NCBI GenBank assembly: GCA_900548495.1
Contig: URKT01000027.1
Coordinates: 1 to 25,204, forward strand
Reading direction: 5' to 3'
Length of the DNA: 25,204 nucleotides
Origin: an uncultured Collinsella sp.
Lineage (GTDB): Bacteria > Actinomycetota > Coriobacteriia > Coriobacteriales > Coriobacteriaceae
Part shown: piece by piece, positions 23,818 to 25,204 of the stretch
Layout of the letters: every line of letters starts with the position of its first letter
Position numbering within the stretch: position 1 is the first letter of the stretch
Notes under the pieces: generated by a model
What the model was told of the DNA's origin: nothing
Databases searched by the model: none
Seen by the model: only the letters and a program-made list of their open reading frames with translations
Translations under genes and position numbers: made by a program

Positions 23818-23852
23818 CAATGTGACAAAGGGGCTGTCCCTTTGTCACATTG
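23818..23852. repeat. 15-bp perfect hairpin, CTGTCCC-loop type
   Basis: CAATGTGACAAAGGG (23818-23832) pairs perfectly with 23838-23852 around GCTGT. It abuts the stop codon of the - strand peptidase gene. There is no T-run on either strand. The GCTGTCCC loop region resembles that of 9397-9439. Confidence 0.8.
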
Positions 23853-23853
23853 G

Positions 23854-24942
23854 CTAGTCTAGGCGGAGCGGATCGTGGGGGTAGGCGTTGAGAATCTCGA
23901 CGCCGGTCTCGGTAACCAGGGCCAGGTCCTCGATGCGGACGCCGGTGCGGCCGGGGAGGTATATGCCCGGCTCGATGGAGAACGTCATGCCCGGCTCTAC
24001 GACCTGCTCGTTGACGAGTGAAACGTCGCCCGGCTCGTGGTCCTGCAGGCCGATCGAGTGACCCAGGCGATGCGTAAAGTACCGCCCATAGCCCGCGTCT
24101 TCAATCACATCGCGCGCGGCGCGGTCCAGGTCGCACATGCGCACACCCGGTGCGATGAGTGCCTCGGCGGCCTCGTTGGCGCGGCGCACGATGTCGTAGA
24201 TGCGCGCCGTCTCCTCGTCCGGATCGCCCCAAAAGAACGTGCGCGTCATGTCCGAGCAGTAGTTGCGATGACGCCCGCCAATGTCGAACAGCACTACGTC
24301 GCCGCGCTTGAGCACGGTGTCGTCGGGCTCGTGGTGCGGGTCGCCGGCGTTAGCACCAAAGCTCACGATGGGCGGAAAGCTAAAGCCCTCGCAGCCGTGC
24401 TTGCGATACAGGCCGAGCATCTGGTCGGCAATCTCGCGCTCCGTCACGCCTTCGTGGACGAGCTTGATGACGTCGGCCATCACGGCGTCGTTAGCGGCCG
24501 AGGACGCGCGCATGAGCGCCTGTTCGGCGTCATCCTTGTGGGTGCGCGTGGCGGTGACGGCAAAGTCGCCCAGGAAAAACTCGCTGGCTGCGTGGCGCTC
24601 CATGAGTGGCATCAAAAAGCCGGAACGCATGACGGTGTCGATGCCGAGCGGTTTGTTCGGATCGACCTCGCGAACGATGGCGTCGGCCACTACGTCAGTA
24701 TCGGTGTGATAGGCCACGCGGGCATTGTCGTACTCGGGTCGCTGATGCAGCGCGTTGACCAAGATCACAGGTTCGCTATCGCGTGCGAGCAGCACGCCGC
24801 AAAAACGCTCGAACATATCGGCATAAAAACCGGTCAGATAGTAAATCGACCACGGGTCGTTTACGAGCAGCTGTGCGCCGGGGTGCTGAGCCTCGAGCGC
24901 ATCAAGCACGTGCGCCACACGCTGGTCATCGACATGTGCCAT
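23854..24942 (-). CDS. M24 family Xaa-Pro aminopeptidase/dipeptidase (PepP/PepQ type)
   Basis: 362 aa cytoplasmic metallopeptidase that removes residues next to proline. A creatinase N-terminal domain covers about residues 1-130 (SIYYLTGFYADMFERFCGVL). The pita-bread catalytic domain has all five dinuclear metal ligands in order: Asp in VVLFDIGGRH, Asp in NYCSDMTRTF, His in RLGHSIGLQDHE, Glu in SIEPGIYLP and Glu in VRIEDL. Aminopeptidase and prolidase members cannot be separated by eye. GAAAGGAT lies upstream of the ATG on the - strand. It is convergent with folC. A promoter candidate lies at 24970-24997. Confidence 0.93.
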   Translation of the reverse strand: MAHVDDQRVAHVLDALEAQHPGAQLLVNDPWSIYYLTGFYADMFERFCGVLLARDSEPVILVNALHQRPEYDNARVAYHTDTDVVADAIVREVDPNKPLGIDTVMRSGFLMPLMERHAASEFFLGDFAVTATRTHKDDAEQALMRASSAANDAVMADVIKLVHEGVTEREIADQMLGLYRKHGCEGFSFPPIVSFGANAGDPHHEPDDTVLKRGDVVLFDIGGRHRNYCSDMTRTFFWGDPDEETARIYDIVRRANEAAEALIAPGVRMCDLDRAARDVIEDAGYGRYFTHRLGHSIGLQDHEPGDVSLVNEQVVEPGMTFSIEPGIYLPGRTGVRIEDLALVTETGVEILNAYPHDPLRLD

Positions 24943-24969
24943 GAAACATCCTTTCGCTAGGTTGCCACC

Positions 24970-24997
24970 ATGGTATCCCCAATGCCAGGGTAGTCAA
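24970..24997 (-). promoter_or_regulatory. Candidate promoter of the M24 peptidase gene
   Basis: On the - strand TTGACT (24992-24997, 5/6) and TACCAT (24970-24975, 4/6) are 16 nt apart, with a start predicted near 24963, about 20 nt before the ATG. The -35 box overlaps the edge of the repeat at 24995-25022. Confidence 0.45.
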
Positions 24998-25022
24998 TTT
25001 GGGACGGGGCTATTTTAGCTGC
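24995..25022. repeat. 28-bp repeat, copy 2
   Basis: 27 of 28 positions match 23594-23621. Further on, GTCCCAAA (25067-25074) and GGTAAAAGTAGCC (25043-25055) are roughly complementary to this repeat, so it may be one arm of a larger imperfect hairpin of about 80 nt. Confidence 0.8.
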
Positions 25023-25125
25023 GTCAAACTTGCGGGCTAATAGGTAAAAGTAGCCATAAGAGGCCAGTCCCAAATGGGCTGGTTTCAAAACTATGGCGGA
25101 TTACGGGGCTGTACCTGTATTACAT

Positions 25126-25156
25126 GACCATGGGAAAAATCGCGAAATTAAAACCG
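25126..25156. repeat. Second copy of the 31-nt core of the 138-bp element
   Basis: 26 of 31 positions match 23689-23719, including an exact 17-nt run TCGCGAAATTAAAACCG. A 7-bp dyad ACGCTCC/GGAGCGT (25157-25163/25190-25196) follows. The element probably continues past the window end. Confidence 0.65.
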
Positions 25157-25204
25157 ACGCTCCTATAAGTTGTCAAGAGGCAGTTTGCGGGAGCGTTCTC
25201 TCCA

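Larger units (their letters stand above)
23503..23853. other. 351-nt convergent gap packed with palindromic repeats
   Basis: No gene is supported between folC (+) and the M24 peptidase (-). The gap holds four repeat elements end to end: 23517-23583, 23594-23621, 23657-23794 and 23818-23852. One of them, or the T5 after 23794, may end folC transcription. Confidence 0.75.

Noticed and set aside
24037..24960. 307-codon + strand frame over the M24 peptidase gene
   Set aside because: The - strand frame carries all five metal ligands of the M24 family; the + frame has no known domain.
23503..25204. CRISPR array or insertion sequence among the right-end repeats
   Set aside because: Repeats are palindromic, differ in type, occur at most twice here and lack regular spacers; no transposase or cas gene is present.

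Overview
The window is one contig end from a GC-rich Gram-positive bacterium, most probably Collinsella or a close relative (Coriobacteriia, Actinomycetota). This rests on the strong G/C codon bias, the formate hydrogenlyase maturation genes beside selenocysteine genes, and the tig-clpP-clpX order; no taxonomic search was possible. The first 35 bases are not genomic: positions 3-35 are a Nextera library adapter, so the first gene is cut by the contig edge.

Left third (36-9392): a formate, molybdenum and selenium neighbourhood, all on the + strand. It opens with the end of a formate hydrogenlyase operon (hycG fragment, hycH, hycI), then a FocA-type formate channel and a terminator. A single-subunit molybdopterin oxidoreductase with a cysteine metal ligand follows. 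Then comes the selenocysteine insertion module: selA and selB overlapping by 4 nt, and the tRNA-Sec gene selC with its own promoter-like site and terminator. Next are mobA (guanylation of molybdopterin) and a small protein joining a Cys-rich N-terminus to a DUF3343 (putative Se/S carrier) domain. Together these could build and support a Sec- and MGD-containing formate dehydrogenase and hydrogenase; that formate dehydrogenase and selD are not in the window.

Middle (9393-15187): NADP-type glutamate dehydrogenase with a clear terminator, then a two-gene molybdenum hydroxylase (xanthine dehydrogenase family). Its FAD subunit is separate, while the [2Fe-2S] and molybdenum subunits are fused in one 943-aa protein. 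That fusion resembles the selenium-dependent molybdenum hydroxylases, which would fit the neighbourhood but is unproven. A 431-nt non-coding stretch follows, with a degenerate 62-bp tandem repeat and a perfect 26-bp inverted repeat.

Right part (15304-25204): housekeeping genes. These are tRNA-Leu(UAG), trigger factor (probable TTG start), clpP-clpX, valS with a strong leader hairpin, folC, and on the - strand an M24 Xaa-Pro peptidase. Intergenic gaps here are rich in palindromic repeats. Several occur twice in the window, and one pair shows compensatory base changes. No transposase, phage gene or CRISPR array was seen.
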